DNA of 64,000 nt. Origin: Herpomyces periplanetae (lineage: Eukaryota; Ascomycota; Laboulbeniomycetes; Herpomycetales; Herpomycetaceae). The notes under the pieces are model-generated. The model was not told the origin of the DNA, made no database searches, and saw only the letters and a program-made list of their open reading frames with translations. Both the position numbers and the translations under genes were made by a program. Below, one piece after another: positions 12,152-24,962 of the stretch (positions are counted from its first letter, which is position 1; each line of letters opens with the position of its first letter). The stretch is from contig WMKJ01000055.1 in assembly GCA_009733715.1 (NCBI GenBank), positions 1 through 64,000 on the forward strand, given 5' to 3'.

Positions 12152-12782
12152 TAGGTGGTGGGGGATAGATAAGAGGAAATATGATAGGGAAGGGGAAAAT
12201 TTACGGACATGGGCGTAGGAGAGTTTTGTATAGCATGTAAGTATTATACAGGGAAGAACACATTTGAAGGGGTAATGAAGTGAATATTTAAAATATAATT
12301 CAGCCTAAGGGTAGAGTAACATGAGTCAATACATAAAGAGTAAAAGTTGAAGAAATGGATACTTGTATAACCATTGAATAGCTAGGAGATATACAAGTGA
12401 TACAATGAAATGGTTATGTAGACAACGATGGGAGCAGATATTATGAGGATTGGAAGAGGAGGGGACAGAATAATTTAGCAAGGCTTTTACCAGGCATACA
12501 AATATGCAAGTATAAATGGACGTATTCATCCTGTAATTAATCCTCCCAAAACCACCCAACTTCCCTCCCCCGGATACCCACACCCCCCCATCGCCTACGC
12601 ACACATCCCAAATGTCACTCTTGGCGACTTACATAAGACGGAGTAAGGAAGTGGGAAGGAGCGAAGGATACTGAGAGGAGGACCTGCCGGTTTTGGAACA
12701 AGGTGAGGATCGGATTTGGGGTGTTTTAACGGACGAAAAGACGATTTAAAAGTGGTTTCAAGGGATTTCTTTCACAGGGAAT

Positions 12783-15263
12783 ATGGAAAATCAGACAGGA
12801 TGGGACACAGGTGACAGTACGGCAAATTTTTCATCGTTAAAACCCACGGTTTTACCAATACTCCTTCCCCCAAAGTTATTGGGTCCGCTGGCGTATAGAA
12901 TCTTCACTAAAAAGTACTACTTAACGCTATCCTCGTCAGCGCTAAACGTCCTGGCTACATTTATTGGGCGGAACTGTGGATCAGGTTGGCGTGAACAAGG
13001 TTTGGCTTTACGAGTCCTCGAAGAAGTTGCTCGTTTATGGAAACGGGAAAATGGGGATATCATTGTATACGGGGAAAGTGATTTACTCAAGAAAATTCTT
13101 GAATTGTTACAAGCCTATCTTGTACAGGGCCGCCTACAACCTATTTCCCACGATACTTTATTAAAGGATGGTTTATCCAATCTTTCAAATTTACACAGTA
13201 TACCGGCGTCTTCTAAATGTATAGATGATTCTTCACTTCCACTCCCAAATCATCCATCATCTTCAAGACTACTGGTCGAAAAGACTTCTATTAACGTTCA
13301 CAACTGGCTTAAAGTTGTCGACGCCTTTACCTTGCCTCGATTAATTTATAACACTTCTACTAAAAATTTTCAAACTTTACCCGCTACTACACCACTTCAC
13401 AAATTTCAATTGTTTCCACCACCATCCTTAAAAACTCAATACTATCATCATATTTATCACTTAACCTTACAGCGTGTGCAGAAAAATCCTCATTTTCTTC
13501 CTAAAGTTTTACCCAAACTGACCTCGAATTCTTCCTCCCAAAACAATCAGATCACTAGAATTATCAACCTTCTCGGTCGCCATAACACTTGTCACATTCT
13601 ATTTGGCCTTCTAGTGCGAATTTCTAACAATGAAATTTCCCTTTCTGATCCATCCGCTACCATCTCCCTTGATTTTTCCCTCACCAAATCCCTTCCTTCG
13701 CCCAAACTTTCACACTTTACTCCGGGAATGTTTGTACTCGTCGACGGGGTTTACTTTGAAACTAATCCCCTACGCCCTTCTAACTCCATTAATGATGCTC
13801 ATTCGGTCACTAACTTGAACATTATCGACAATAACATTAATGGTGTGTTCTATGTTCACTTCATCGGCCATCCTCCCTGCGAACCGCGCCGCTTAACCCT
13901 GGGCATACATGACCCCGCTACACCCACGATACCTGGTGATGGTACTGATCCTGATCCCCACACTACTGCTTCCGCTAGTTCCACTTACACATCTTTCGTT
14001 ACCGGTTCAACCTTTGCTTGGACAAACTTTCTCGGTCTAGGTAGTGAACGGGAAACTGGCACCCAAATGCGACAATTACAAGCTAAGGTGTATCCACCTT
14101 CCTCTCTATCCACTACCACAAAGTTTACAAGCTCCTTAATCGCCGTAGCTTCATGCTACGATTTATCATCATCGGATACTTTAACGGCCATTCGAAAAAT
14201 GTTTTCCACGTATTCTACATATCCCCCGAGTTGTCTTCCCCTCGCTTTCGTTATCACGGGGGACTTTTGTCGGAATGTGTATAGGCAGTCTACAGTAGCC
14301 GTACCTATACTCTTCTCACCCGTAGCAGCACTATCGTCCGCAGTCAATTCAAACAGTATTGAGTATAAACGGGCCTTTGACGAACTAGCCCAAGTTTTAT
14401 CCGAATTCCCAGAGATACTTGCCCGCACCACCCTCATATTTGTACCGGGTGATGGCGATCCGTGGTCTAGTTCATTTTCTGCCGGAACACCTATTCCATT
14501 ACCCCGATTCAAAATTCCATCTCTTTTCACAAAACGAATAAATAAAGTTGTTGCTGAGGCTAACAAGGAAGTGTGGGGTTCATTGGCCGTCCAAAATCAA
14601 TCGACAAGACCTTATAATCAAGGTCAAGTTATCTGGACAACTAATCCTTCACGATTAACATGGTTTGGATGTGTTGGTGAAATGGTTATTTTCAGAGACA
14701 ATATATCATCACGCATTAGACACATGAAACTTTCATTCCCCAGTGACGAACCTGCTTCACGCGGTGAATCATCTACCTCAACGACATCTGACCATTCTAC
14801 TACACATCTTCCAGACGAAGAAAACGATGATAATGATTCGTTAAATTGTCAATTTTCGACAACTCAAACTTCCACTGCGAATCCCTTGATTGATTCATCT
14901 CAATCTGTTGATAATTTGAACGAAGCTCGCCGAATAACAAAAATTTTACTCGATCAATCCCATTTATCACCCTTTCCGTCCACTGTTCGACCAATTCTTT
15001 GGGATACAGCGCGCAGTTTAAGCTTATATCCCATTCCTACGGCTTTAGTAATCGCCGACTACGAAGCGCCTGCTTTCACGATAAACTATATGGGTTGTTG
15101 TGTAATGAACCCGGGGTACATTGTCTCGGATCTTTGTGATAGCGATGGTCACATTGCCCAATCAACTCGGTCCCTGGCGGGTTCAAGTGTGTCCCGTTTT
15201 TGTACACGATGGGTTGAGTATGACATTAACATGAATAAAGCATCCCTGAAATACGCTAAATAA
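12783..15263 (+). CDS. DPB2: DNA polymerase epsilon subunit B (regulatory subunit)
   Basis: This is the second subunit of the leading-strand DNA polymerase epsilon. It links the catalytic subunit to the CMG helicase. It is a single exon of 826 aa. The N-terminal part (about residues 30-115) is the family's helical domain. The block around 175-220 (NVHNWLKVVDAFTLPRLIYN) and the OB-fold part (GMFVLVDGVYFETNPLRP and HFIGHPPCEPR) follow. The calcineurin-like phosphoesterase core is degenerate, as in all B subunits: CYDLSSSDTL, FVITGDFCRN, FVPGDGDPW, NPSRLTWFGCVGEMVIFRDN. The C-terminus (HLSPFPSTVRPILWD... IADYEAPAFTINYMGCCVMNPG) is the hallmark end of POLE2/DPB2. It is head-to-head with NASP and convergent with ubiquitin-RPS27a. 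Confidence 0.95.
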   Translation: MENQTGWDTGDSTANFSSLKPTVLPILLPPKLLGPLAYRIFTKKYYLTLSSSALNVLATFIGRNCGSGWREQGLALRVLEEVARLWKRENGDIIVYGESDLLKKILELLQAYLVQGRLQPISHDTLLKDGLSNLSNLHSIPASSKCIDDSSLPLPNHPSSSRLLVEKTSINVHNWLKVVDAFTLPRLIYNTSTKNFQTLPATTPLHKFQLFPPPSLKTQYYHHIYHLTLQRVQKNPHFLPKVLPKLTSNSSSQNNQITRIINLLGRHNTCHILFGLLVRISNNEISLSDPSATISLDFSLTKSLPSPKLSHFTPGMFVLVDGVYFETNPLRPSNSINDAHSVTNLNIIDNNINGVFYVHFIGHPPCEPRRLTLGIHDPATPTIPGDGTDPDPHTTASASSTYTSFVTGSTFAWTNFLGLGSERETGTQMRQLQAKVYPPSSLSTTTKFTSSLIAVASCYDLSSSDTLTAIRKMFSTYSTYPPSCLPLAFVITGDFCRNVYRQSTVAVPILFSPVAALSSAVNSNSIEYKRAFDELAQVLSEFPEILARTTLIFVPGDGDPWSSSFSAGTPIPLPRFKIPSLFTKRINKVVAEANKEVWGSLAVQNQSTRPYNQGQVIWTTNPSRLTWFGCVGEMVIFRDNISSRIRHMKLSFPSDEPASRGESSTSTTSDHSTTHLPDEENDDNDSLNCQFSTTQTSTANPLIDSSQSVDNLNEARRITKILLDQSHLSPFPSTVRPILWDTARSLSLYPIPTALVIADYEAPAFTINYMGCCVMNPGYIVSDLCDSDGHIAQSTRSLAGSSVSRFCTRWVEYDINMNKASLKYAK

Positions 15264-15566
15264 TTAATCACACCTTCCACCTTGTACGCCCAATTCATCA
15301 AATTAAAAGTGTATCGTAAATATTCAGCCATGCATTGCCCTACTTTCCTTGGTATAACGTATACTTGCATTGTCCACGATTTAAACAAACTGTATTGAAA
15401 CTTCTTCACTTAAAATGATAAATAGTTGCAATTGTTCACGAATTTACCTCTTACACATGTAATTACATGCTTCACCAGAAAATCTTAAGCTTGTCATTAA
15501 ACTGCATTACAGGTTCTAGTCATCTGCAAGACAACGACAAAGAATTGTTACCATAGTCCGTTAACT
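15264..15566. other. convergent intergenic region
   Basis: Separates the stops of POLE2 and ubiquitin-RPS27a. AT-rich 3' flanks; I see no feature in it. Confidence 0.6.
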
Positions 15567-16233
<667 letters not shown>

Positions 16234-16536
16234 CTAAACTTGTAGTAGAAAACTTTTTGGCGGGGTTATACTGACGGTCCGTAATGACCGATTCATTCAA
16301 GCCTGGCAAATCACAGTATTCACTTGGTTAATCCGGGAAAACTTAATTTCAAAAACATTATGTCTTTTAAATGCCATCTGTTAATATAAACCAAAACTAT
16401 GCCGAACTAACTTACCCAATTATCTTTTTTTTTTTGAAAAAAAGCCCATAAAATCTTTTTCCCTACTTTCACCAACTTACTCTATCTTCTCGCTACGCGA
16501 TTTCTACTTCGCTTAAGTCCGCTTACATATCACTAC

Positions 16537-16564
16537 CGCTGACTAAACAACATTTTAGTCAGCG
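16537..16564. promoter_or_regulatory. perfect inverted repeat with head-to-head TGACTAA (AP-1/Yap-type) sites
   Basis: An 11-bp arm CGCTGACTAAA is repeated in perfect inverse orientation after a 6-base spacer. Each arm contains TGACTAA, the half-site arrangement recognised by AP-1/Yap bZIP factors. It lies about 315 bp upstream of the RPS31 start. Confidence 0.5.
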
Positions 16565-16878
16565 CCAAGCGGTGACCAATTTATTGATTAGGTAAGACGG
16601 TTCTGGTGTATAGGGCAAAATGGAGGGAGAGACTAGCCAAGAAGAATGGGGGCAGAGAGCTTTTGCGACGTGGTTGTCGGGAGCAATAATGTGTGGTTGA
16701 TCAAGGGACTATAAGGTTGTACTTAAAGTAGATATTTGAAGTAAATTTGAAATTTTAGGGGAACGTAATACTTGGATTTGGCTTGGCTTACCATATGGAA
16801 TTGGGAAGCTTTGAATCTTTATTGTTTATGAGAGGAGTATTCGGGATGTTAAAATGAAGGATGAATAGTAAATTGTAC

Positions 16879-16946
16879 TATACGATGCGACGCGATACGA
16901 TTCGATAGGATATGATATGATATGGTATAACATGAAATGACATGGC
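16879..16946. repeat. degenerate pentamer microsatellite (GATAC/GATAT/CATGA-like)
   Basis: A run of imperfect five-base units (TACGA, TGCGA, CGCGA, TACGA, TTCGA, TAGGA, TATGA, TATGG and so on) in non-coding DNA. Confidence 0.6.
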
Positions 16947-19034
16947 ACAGTTTGGGAGGTTCAATGTAAAGTAGGAGTGTACGAATGAGTGTTGAAAGTA
17001 ATTGTAATTATATACACATCATGACCAAGTAATCGCCAGGGGTTAGAATGATTTTTTCAAGGGGAGTAAAGGTTAAGTTAATGAGGTTAAATTGAGATGT
17101 AAACTAGATGTGTAGTACGAGTCCAAGTGCGTAAAGTTGGATGTAAAATCGGGTATAGCTTCTTTTGCACATAGGCATGCTGGGGTTACTTAATATTTAT
17201 AGGAGGGGTAGTTGACGCTTAGCCGTAGCGTGGAAGGCATATGATGAACAGAACAGCGTATCAGAGCTTGAGATAGGATAAACTACAGAAGAAACGACAA
17301 GGGGAGAGAGGGTTTGATGATTTCGGACATTTTTCATCGGACCTGAGAACCGAACTTCCCTGTACACCGCGTGTTAATGTATACCAATGTAAATATTCGC
17401 TTGTGAACTTTTAAAACGAATACGATGAGTTTTTAAAATGTGTAACCATTGCTATTCATTGTTAGAGGATAAGCACGCACGCAAGCGCGCGCTTAGCTGG
17501 GCTAAAGGAACAAAACGTTGTTAGTGTGTAAGGGAAATTCGAGGCAAAAGAATGTAAGCTTGCTTGTAATCGTTGTAATTACACACATCTTGGGCGCCGA
17601 TAATATTATGTATTTGTTGTGCCTACGAAAAATCTACGTTCACCAGGGGAATGAATAGATAGCATTAGGGAGATGTGGAGGATATGTTTAATTTATGCGT
17701 ACCTTGCATGCGCAACTTACCGAGGTGTACAGTATAAGTAAGCTTTTTTAAACAATTTCAATTCGCACATGTAGAATATGTATATGTATATACTAAGCTA
17801 CTTGGTACACTTGACCAAAGTATCGTCACCCATTCCAACGGACATAAATGAAATTCACTATTTACTTAATACCGTGGAGATTCATGCCTACGTAAAATTT
17901 GAATATATATAGCGTAACCTATTCATTTTACTAGCTGGTAGTGGAACTATTTCATGATTTGCGTTAAAAGTGGCACATCTTTGTTTGCAATACACTTAGT
18001 GTAAATCGTTGTCAGCAGGTTTACTGTAATACCCTATTAATCAGTAAGCTTAAAGGCCATAATATGAATGTTGAACGAATGATTTCTTAAGGGAAAGCAT
18101 GACTTTTATGAAAATTTCGAGTATACAAGATACTCAAATGTATACAATGATGATGGAAGCAAGAAAAAGCAAACATAAAATTTGGAAAGAACACTTAAGG
18201 CATTTACAAACCAAATATACACATATCCATATAGAATGTTAATCATATACCCACTTACAAACTCTACTATCCTTTGACATTCAATGCAACATACCAAATA
18301 TAAAAATATTGGGAGGTGTGAAATTGACGATAAATTTTCAAACTAGACAATTCGACCAATACTAAAACCACACCAGATCTAAAAAATAAAACCCACCAAA
18401 CCACACGCTTGCACAACGCAGAAAAGAGAAAGAGACGGGGATTGTGAAGGAAAGAGCCATGGAAGTCTCTTAGGGCTGAAGGAATTGAGACTCCCGAGGA
18501 AACCGCACAACCAAGCTGGGAAAGGGCGAATTACCCAGTGTGAGGTGCAAGGCAAAACCTTCTTGCGTTTCGTGTGTGGTACGAGCTGACTGATATAAGC
18601 ATACTTCCTAATCCGGAATAGCCATGACGTAAATTTGTATGGAAAATGCCTAATCAGGAAAGTCCAGCTCCCATTCCTCGCTACTAATTCGTCAAATGTG
18701 GCTCAAATCTCGCTGAGGCTAATTGGTTGCTCTTGACAACGAGGTCACTGGGTTTTGTGTTTTCCCTTATTTTCGGGTGCTTTGTCGTAAGTGACTTGAC
18801 GACGGTCTGATCAGCCCGAAAGTAAAGCAAGTAAAATCAGTTTGTATGTATGTCAATGTGCATGCTTGCTTGACTGTCTACTTGCTTGTCGGCTTGCTTG
18901 CTCGTTCTCTCTTCTCTACTTACCCTTGTATGTATCTGTGTTTTCCATTATTTCCAATCGCTTGCTCCTTGCTTAACTCACCTTTTCCTTTTCCTTCTCC
19001 CTTCCCTTTTCCTTTCCCTTTCCCTTTGCTTTTC

Positions 19035-19109
19035 TTCCATCCATCCGTCCATCAATCCATTCATCCATCCATCCATCCATCCATCCATCAATCCATCCGT
19101 CTATCCATT
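19035..19109. repeat. (CCAT)n tetranucleotide microsatellite
   Basis: Tandem CCAT units with occasional CCGT, CAAT and TTCAT variants, within a larger pyrimidine-rich block (about 18845-19180) that also holds CCTTT/CCCTTT runs. Non-coding; the reading frames across it are low-complexity artefacts. Confidence 0.85.
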
Positions 19110-19711
19110 TGCATTCCCTTTCCTTCTCTTTCCTCCATCTCCATCTCCCTTCCCTTCTCCTCCCCTACACCTTGATTCACTTCAGCTTAACTTACCATTT
19201 CTTCGGACTTATCTACATTAATTCCACCCAAATTTACACAGTATATCTTCCTTTCAACTCATCCCTAGCGCTATCGTGCACATTTTACACGCTCCTCACT
19301 CACGCTACTTTCATCCAATTTCTTCCCCTCTTCAATCTTTTTCCTAATCGATTCTCTTAATCCCAAGGGCTTCATCGTTAACCTTCCCCTCTGTCCCTGT
19401 TTGCTCCCTTCGCCTCCCCAACCCGCAATACTCGAATACACAATTCTCGAGTATATCGGCTTATCTCAACTCTATCACCTAACACCAACTCATTCCAGGT
19501 CATTTTAGTCCTTTTTGATGCGACCGCGGGAAGGTCGGGTCGGTAATACTTCATTCGACTCGCAAATATATCATCATTGCTTTTAATACAATCCACTTAC
19601 AAGCTAATTAAACTTGTTTGCATTAACGGAATCGCTGGGACGATTGAACCGCACTATATATTTATATATATTTATGAATATATTGGTCGTCCGTCAATTC
19701 TTTCTGGCTCT

Positions 19712-19741
19712 GTCGTCGTCGCCGTCGCCGCCGCCGCCGCT
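19712..19741. repeat. CGT/CGC trinucleotide tract
   Basis: CGTCGTCGCCGTCGCC followed by pure CCG/CGC triplets. It lies about 290 bp upstream of the zinc-finger gene start and is very GC-rich against AT-rich surroundings. Confidence 0.8.
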
Positions 19742-20026
19742 CCCATCATCGCTCAGGAATATCGTCCTTCTGTTTAACATGCGATTTCAACCTTCCCTCA
19801 CTTAACTATCCAGCTACCTTTTTCCCTTAAAAGTCGCATTGATTAATTCAGCTAATCAGGCTACCCGAGGACTAAATGCCCGTTAAACCTTTCAACTTAT
19901 TAACATCATTTTACTAACTCTTCCCCTCATCCTTCATACCTACCAATATCCCCTCAAATTCCCCATCAACTGTACTTCTCCCCTTCCCCCGTGTTTTCGC
20001 CACCGCCGTCTTCGTCGTCGCTAATC

Positions 20027-22863
20027 ATGCTTCGCGATCTCAGCGGCAATTACGAATGGATTGGCCCGCTAAGTAATGTTAACCAGCCAAGTATGGCCCC
20101 TGTTACAGGAATCAGTGTCCTTTCTGGTTCCCCCGCCAGTGCTATTCATCGCCGTATGAATTCGACCACCGTTCTAGAAATGTCTTCCGAACCTATCCAG
20201 ACTGCTACTTTCACACCCCATCATCACCATCCTCCGAACCAATTCATTTCTAGACGAGGCTTAAACTTACTTCGCCAAACAAACCCCTCGTCACATAATA
20301 ATTCCTCCTCAAATTTGCTTCAATTATCCCAAGATTCACCCTCCACTTCAAAGTTACCCACTTTACCCTCAGATCAACAATCCGCTCAAAAGCCCTTTAC
20401 TCTACCCAACTCTTCCACCACCCACTGCGATCAAGATTTACCCCTCTACCCGAATAACAATTCATCTTCTTCCACATCCACTTCACTAACCGTACCAGAG
20501 TCTTCAACTTCTGCGACTTGGTCTCCCGTACCATTGACTGCTGCTCCCGAAGCCCTATTCAACGCCTCTGACTACTTATACGATGCTCGAAATGATCAAA
20601 ATATCTCTTGCTATCCACCTCCTCCACAGTTGAATGAAAATGCCCCACCAATTTCAGCTAACCTTTCTCGTCCCTTATCACATTTACTCGAATTACAACA
20701 ATTTGAATTCCCCTCCTCAACTCATATCATCGTCTCTAATTCACCTCCTGGCTCATCAGATGGAGAGTTAAAATCGTTAAACCGATTGCCTCATGGATGC
20801 CCAAGTCTTCTCACTACCGGCCCAGAAGCATTCAATCCTAACATAAACAATGAAACTTTACCCACTCCATTAACCACACCGACGAAATTATCCTTATCCA
20901 CTTGTCAAATGGTACGATTAAATCGTGATTCAAATAACTTTCAATTTCCCGCTGTGTCCGAATCTCGATCAACCGTTTCCGGCTTAATTTCTGCAAATGG
21001 CTTGTCAACTGAGGATTCCGATGATTGCCACGAAAAGCTCACCACATCAAAGCCCGTTAATCGTCCGTCCGGCCCATACCATTCCATACGAAAATCAGAA
21101 ATCCTGTCTGTTTTTCCCCAGTCCTACCATCCCATGGATCCCATTGCCTCTCCGTTATCCCAGCATGCTTCGTTTTTATCAAACCTTGACTCATCAAATT
21201 CCGCTTCCTTAACGTGTGGTATACCACGGGTTACCACCATGGAATCTTCATTATCCCAAGCCCAAGGTGTATCAATTGCCGGAACGCTACTAGATGCCTC
21301 AATAGAGGATACTGGAATATCTCCCGAAACCGTTCAAGCGTACATCAGCAATCAAGATCCAGTTACCCATAAATGGACATGCTTATATCCAAATTGTGGT
21401 AAAATTTTCGGTCGCAGAGAAAATATTCGGGCACACATACAAACCCATTTGGGCGATAGACAATATCGTTGTAATATATGTCATAAATCCTTCGTTCGAC
21501 AACATGATCTCAAGAGACATATGAAGATTCACTCAGGTGAGAAGCCATATAAATGTGCCTGTAATCAAGGTTTCGCTCGACAAGATGCCTTGACGAGACA
21601 TCGACAACGAGGAATGTGTGAAGGTGCTTTCCCCGATGCTGTTCGTCGGCCAACCAGACGTGGAAGACCCAGAAAGTTACGTCAAAGTATGGACGAGCGT
21701 CGATTGCGCTCCTTCATGACCCATAGCATTGAGTTACGCAGTGAACCAATATGGCAACCTGGAAAGTTGCACGATAACTCAAACTCCATGAAACAATGCT
21801 GTTCCACTGGATTTTCCGTCCCCGTAAGTGAAGATTTAGAAGCACCCACAAGTAGTAGTCCCCGAGTTGGCATACTCAATCCCGTCGAAGTTTTACCCGC
21901 CGTGAAAGAGGAAATCATAAGGTTAGTCCATGTCAAAACGGTATTACCGGGTTATCAATGCTAAAATTTAGCGTGAGCAGTTTCAATTCCACCAACAAAG
22001 TTAGAACAGATGAATCAACTTGTCAAGTTGACCAACCATGCGTTAACGAAGGTATCTACGATGATTGTCTAACTGCCATACTAAAAGGTGTGCCTGGGAC
22101 GACAACTTCAACAACAATTCCAGCTACTACCACAATTGCGACAACCAAATCAGAGTCCCCATTTTCAACTTCCCAATCCATCATAAGTTCATGTACACAA
22201 GCCAATCGACCCGTTACTCCAATTCGTGAATCTGCCAATAATTCTCCTGTTCATCGTTCTGGTACCCCGGTTAATGTACCTTCGAGTCCCCCACAAGTTC
22301 TTCAAATGTTTACAGATAAGTATGCCACAACCAATTTAACGGGGGATCCAGCTTTACAACAAAAACGTGGGATCGACGCTTCAATCATGGCCGAGAGCTT
22401 AACAGATTTAACCAGTGCTACTTCAACTACTCCAACAGACTCACAAGTTGAGTGTATTCTTACGGATAAACATGGCGATAAAGGACTTGACGATGTAACA
22501 AATCGAACTCCAGTATACAATATGGATGATGGCCCTATTGATAATATGTCAATCAACTATTCCGCTAAATTAACTTCAGCTGATCGAACCCCCGTTCAAT
22601 CACTACAAACGACTGCAGTAATGGCAACAACAATAGCCGGAACTGCAAATGATAATCCAGATCCAACGAGTAATTGTACCCGTTTGTTCTGTAGTTTAGA
22701 GCCCATTGAAATGTTTCCTAATCATATAGCTGGTACGACTGCAACAGGTGGTGCAACGTTTACCATGGAAAAGGATTTGAATGCGCTGGATATGAGCTCG
22801 TGGTATGCAATGAGTTCTGACGAATTAAATTTCTCCACGTTTCGACCAACCTGGGATTGGTGA
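20027..22863 (+). CDS. C2H2 zinc-finger transcription factor of the Swi5/Ace2 type (2 exons)
   Basis: This is a sequence-specific DNA-binding regulator. In yeasts, Swi5/Ace2 drive late-mitotic and cell-separation genes. Exons are 20027-21921 and 21972-22863, giving 928 aa. The 50-nt intron (donor GTTAGT, acceptor TTTAG) connects two frames that otherwise overlap, and the junction is in frame. Three fingers lie at about residues 449-530: CLYPNCGKIFGRRENIRAHI..., CNICHKSFVRQHDLKRHMKIH, and a third of the form C-x-C...H-x5-C (CACNQGFARQDALTRHRQRG). The short C-x-C knuckle with a final Cys is the Swi5/Ace2 hallmark. An AT-hook-like TRRGRPRKLR follows directly. The remainder is Ser/Thr/Pro/Asn-rich and probably disordered. 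I used the ATG at 20027; the frame upstream has no ATG. Confidence 0.9.
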
Positions 22864-23451
22864 TAGATAGTTAAGCAGTGGATGGGATAGGTGAACATGG
22901 AAATACTGATACTGTAGAAAATATGTTAAAATCTTTCCAAATAACAGCAAAATTTCATTTATATTAAAAGTCGAACTAGGCACGCAATGCTGTGTGCCGT
23001 GTAGCTTGAACTCGTCATGTGTGAATAAAACTGTGCCATGCATACTTTCATTCAATCGCGTGTCGTGATAACTTGAATTCTAGTATTCCATTTGTTTGCA
23101 TCGCATCGTTTCCCAACTTGACTTTAATCTATATTCATCGTGCACTTAAACTAGTGTCTCGAATGCTGGATAAAACGTTAAACGTAACATATAAACATCA
23201 GTGGGGCCAAGTGTATAGGAGAATTGGATCCTTGTTGTATCCATGAAATAGTTCTAAGGAATATCAGTTACATCCCCTTTCATTAAATAGTTTAATACAT
23301 GGATTTTAGCTAGCTCATCCTCCAGTAGCTCGACCTCCTGAACAATAAGTATTATAAAGAGTCTCAGTACTGGCCCAATGGGATATGTTTCTACTCTCCA
23401 TAAACTTGCACAAGCCAACCGTTACTTACTAAAATTCAACACTTCTTCACT
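22864..23451. other. intergenic region between two plus-strand genes
   Basis: 3' flank of the zinc-finger gene and promoter of the transporter gene. AT-rich; I see no further feature in it. Confidence 0.5.
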
Positions 23452-24962
23452 ATGCATTCTCCTTCATTATCCTTCGAACTGGGAAAAGATTCCATCTCTA
23501 CACCAATTTTAGCAAATTGGCCGCAGCCACCTCTCCCGACTAAACCGCGCTGGTGGATAAGCCCAAGATGGGTTTTTTGGTAATTGAACAAACTCTTTAA
23601 TTTGAATCATCAAGTGTATAGGTGTACTTTTTGCCTAACTATTGAATATTCATGCGTATTCATATTTTCTTTGCAGGATTTGGCTGTCGTCAAGTTATTT
23701 GCAAACTCTTTTCAATTGGTTCATAACAGATCATCTTCAATTTCGTATGTAAATTCGGTTGATTTACTCTAATCCGTGAAATTAGTTTTGCTAATTGCCT
23801 CAAATAGGTCATGGTGTGTATAGGATGGCTTTTATGCAACATATTCTTATGTTAACTTAATATCAAGGTCCCATCATTATTACCTGGCATTGGATTTTAA
23901 CAATGATTGTTACCTTGATCTTATCCCGGACGACAAAAATTGTTCATCCACCCGAAAAACAATTCAAAATGACCATTGGACGCTATCTCCTTCAAGTCTT
24001 TCCCATTGGTTTCTTGTACACTTTCAATTTTTTACTTGGTCCCGTTCTAGCTATACCGCTCGGCTCATCCACTATCCAGGTAACCAAAGCTTTAACCCCT
24101 ATGCTCGTACTCATCATAGGCCTGGTTATACCAAGGTCAACTAGAGCCACTAGTTCAAAAATCCCTCCTAGATATTTACTGCCCCTCACTTTGGTGATCT
24201 GTATAGGCTCAGCAATTACGGGCTTTGGAAAATTCAAGTACAAACGTTACGCTTTCTTTGCTCAAGTATCAAGTATTATATTCGATGCATTACTCCTTCA
24301 AATGAAGGAAATTCTCGTTCATCCTTTCTACTGCAATTTATCCTCGATCACGGCACTCTATTACATGGCCCCCATCATTTCTCTCTTTATGACTGGTTTA
24401 TATGCCAAATCAGAATTGCTTAGCTTTAGAGCCAGTGACTTTTCCCCCGTTATTTGTGTTTCGTTAGCATTAAACTCACTTACTTCAATTTTCAGCAATT
24501 GGATTACTCTGGAATTGGTTCGTACACTTGACTTTATGAACTAACTCTGTTTCCATTGGTTCGTTGTATTATGCAACAAGTGCTAACTTATCCCCTTACG
24601 AATAGATTAAACAAACGTCCTCCTATACTTATTCACTCTCTCTGATCCCGAGAAATGCTCTGTTTTCAATAACATCCAATATTATTTATCGAGAATCGGT
24701 ATTATTTGTTAAAGTCTTTGGTTATTTGATATCCTTCATAACATACATGTATACATTGCTTCTCTCTCAGCAATATTCCGATAATAAACCCATATTGTCT
24801 CGTGTTTTTTCTTCATATCAAAATTCTCCTTTCAATCGAAATCGAATGGTTCAATTCATCTTTGCTTCAAGTCTTCTTGTACTATTTATCATGTCCATAT
24901 TTACCATGGTTAAAACTTTTCCTGGCCAGAATTACCCTATGCACTTTTTCTGGGACAATTAA
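23452..24962 (+). CDS. triose-phosphate transporter family protein (SLC35E3/GONST5-like), 4 exons
   Basis: This is a multi-pass membrane transporter of the nucleotide-sugar/triose-phosphate family; its substrate is unknown. Exons are 23452-23579, 23677-23744, 23868-24517 and 24606-24962, giving 400 aa. All junctions are GT/AG and in frame. They restore family blocks: PRWVFWIWLSSSYLQTLFNW (first membrane helix, split by intron 1), FRPIIITWHWILTM (intron 2) and the typical end, RNALFSITSNIIYRESVLFV then KVFGYLISFITYMYT (exon 4). TSSYTYSLSLIPRN in exon 4 takes the place of the usual TS-x-LT-x-x-V-x-G helix. Intron 3 has a clear CTAAC branch site. The block ITALYYMAPIISLF matches the SYY-x-AP motif of the E3 group. 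The first exon is short and the least constrained. Confidence 0.8.

Larger units (their letters stand above)
11343..12782. other. divergent promoter region, NASP / POLE2
   Basis: About 1.4 kb of non-coding DNA between head-to-head genes. It holds a degenerate hexamer tract (11555-11610), a TCATGTGAC element (11668-11676) and a CRE palindrome (12144-12151). I saw no ACGCGT (MCB) site, which would be expected for a yeast-type G1/S promoter. The part from 12530 to 12600 is C-rich and gives a spurious minus-strand frame. Confidence 0.5.

Noticed and set aside
12326-12604. Minus-strand 92-codon ORF
   Set aside because: Its start is in a C-rich tract, composition is unlike the real genes and no domain is visible.
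14156-14994. Minus-strand ORFs opposite POLE2
   Set aside because: Antisense shadows; the plus strand has the complete polymerase epsilon subunit B motif series.
18655-18665. GGAAAGTCC resembling part of an RNase P RNA conserved region
   Set aside because: Too short and without the other conserved regions in suitable positions that I could find.
18846-19360. ORFs over the CCAT and CCTTT repeats
   Set aside because: Low-complexity translation of microsatellites, open in all frames.
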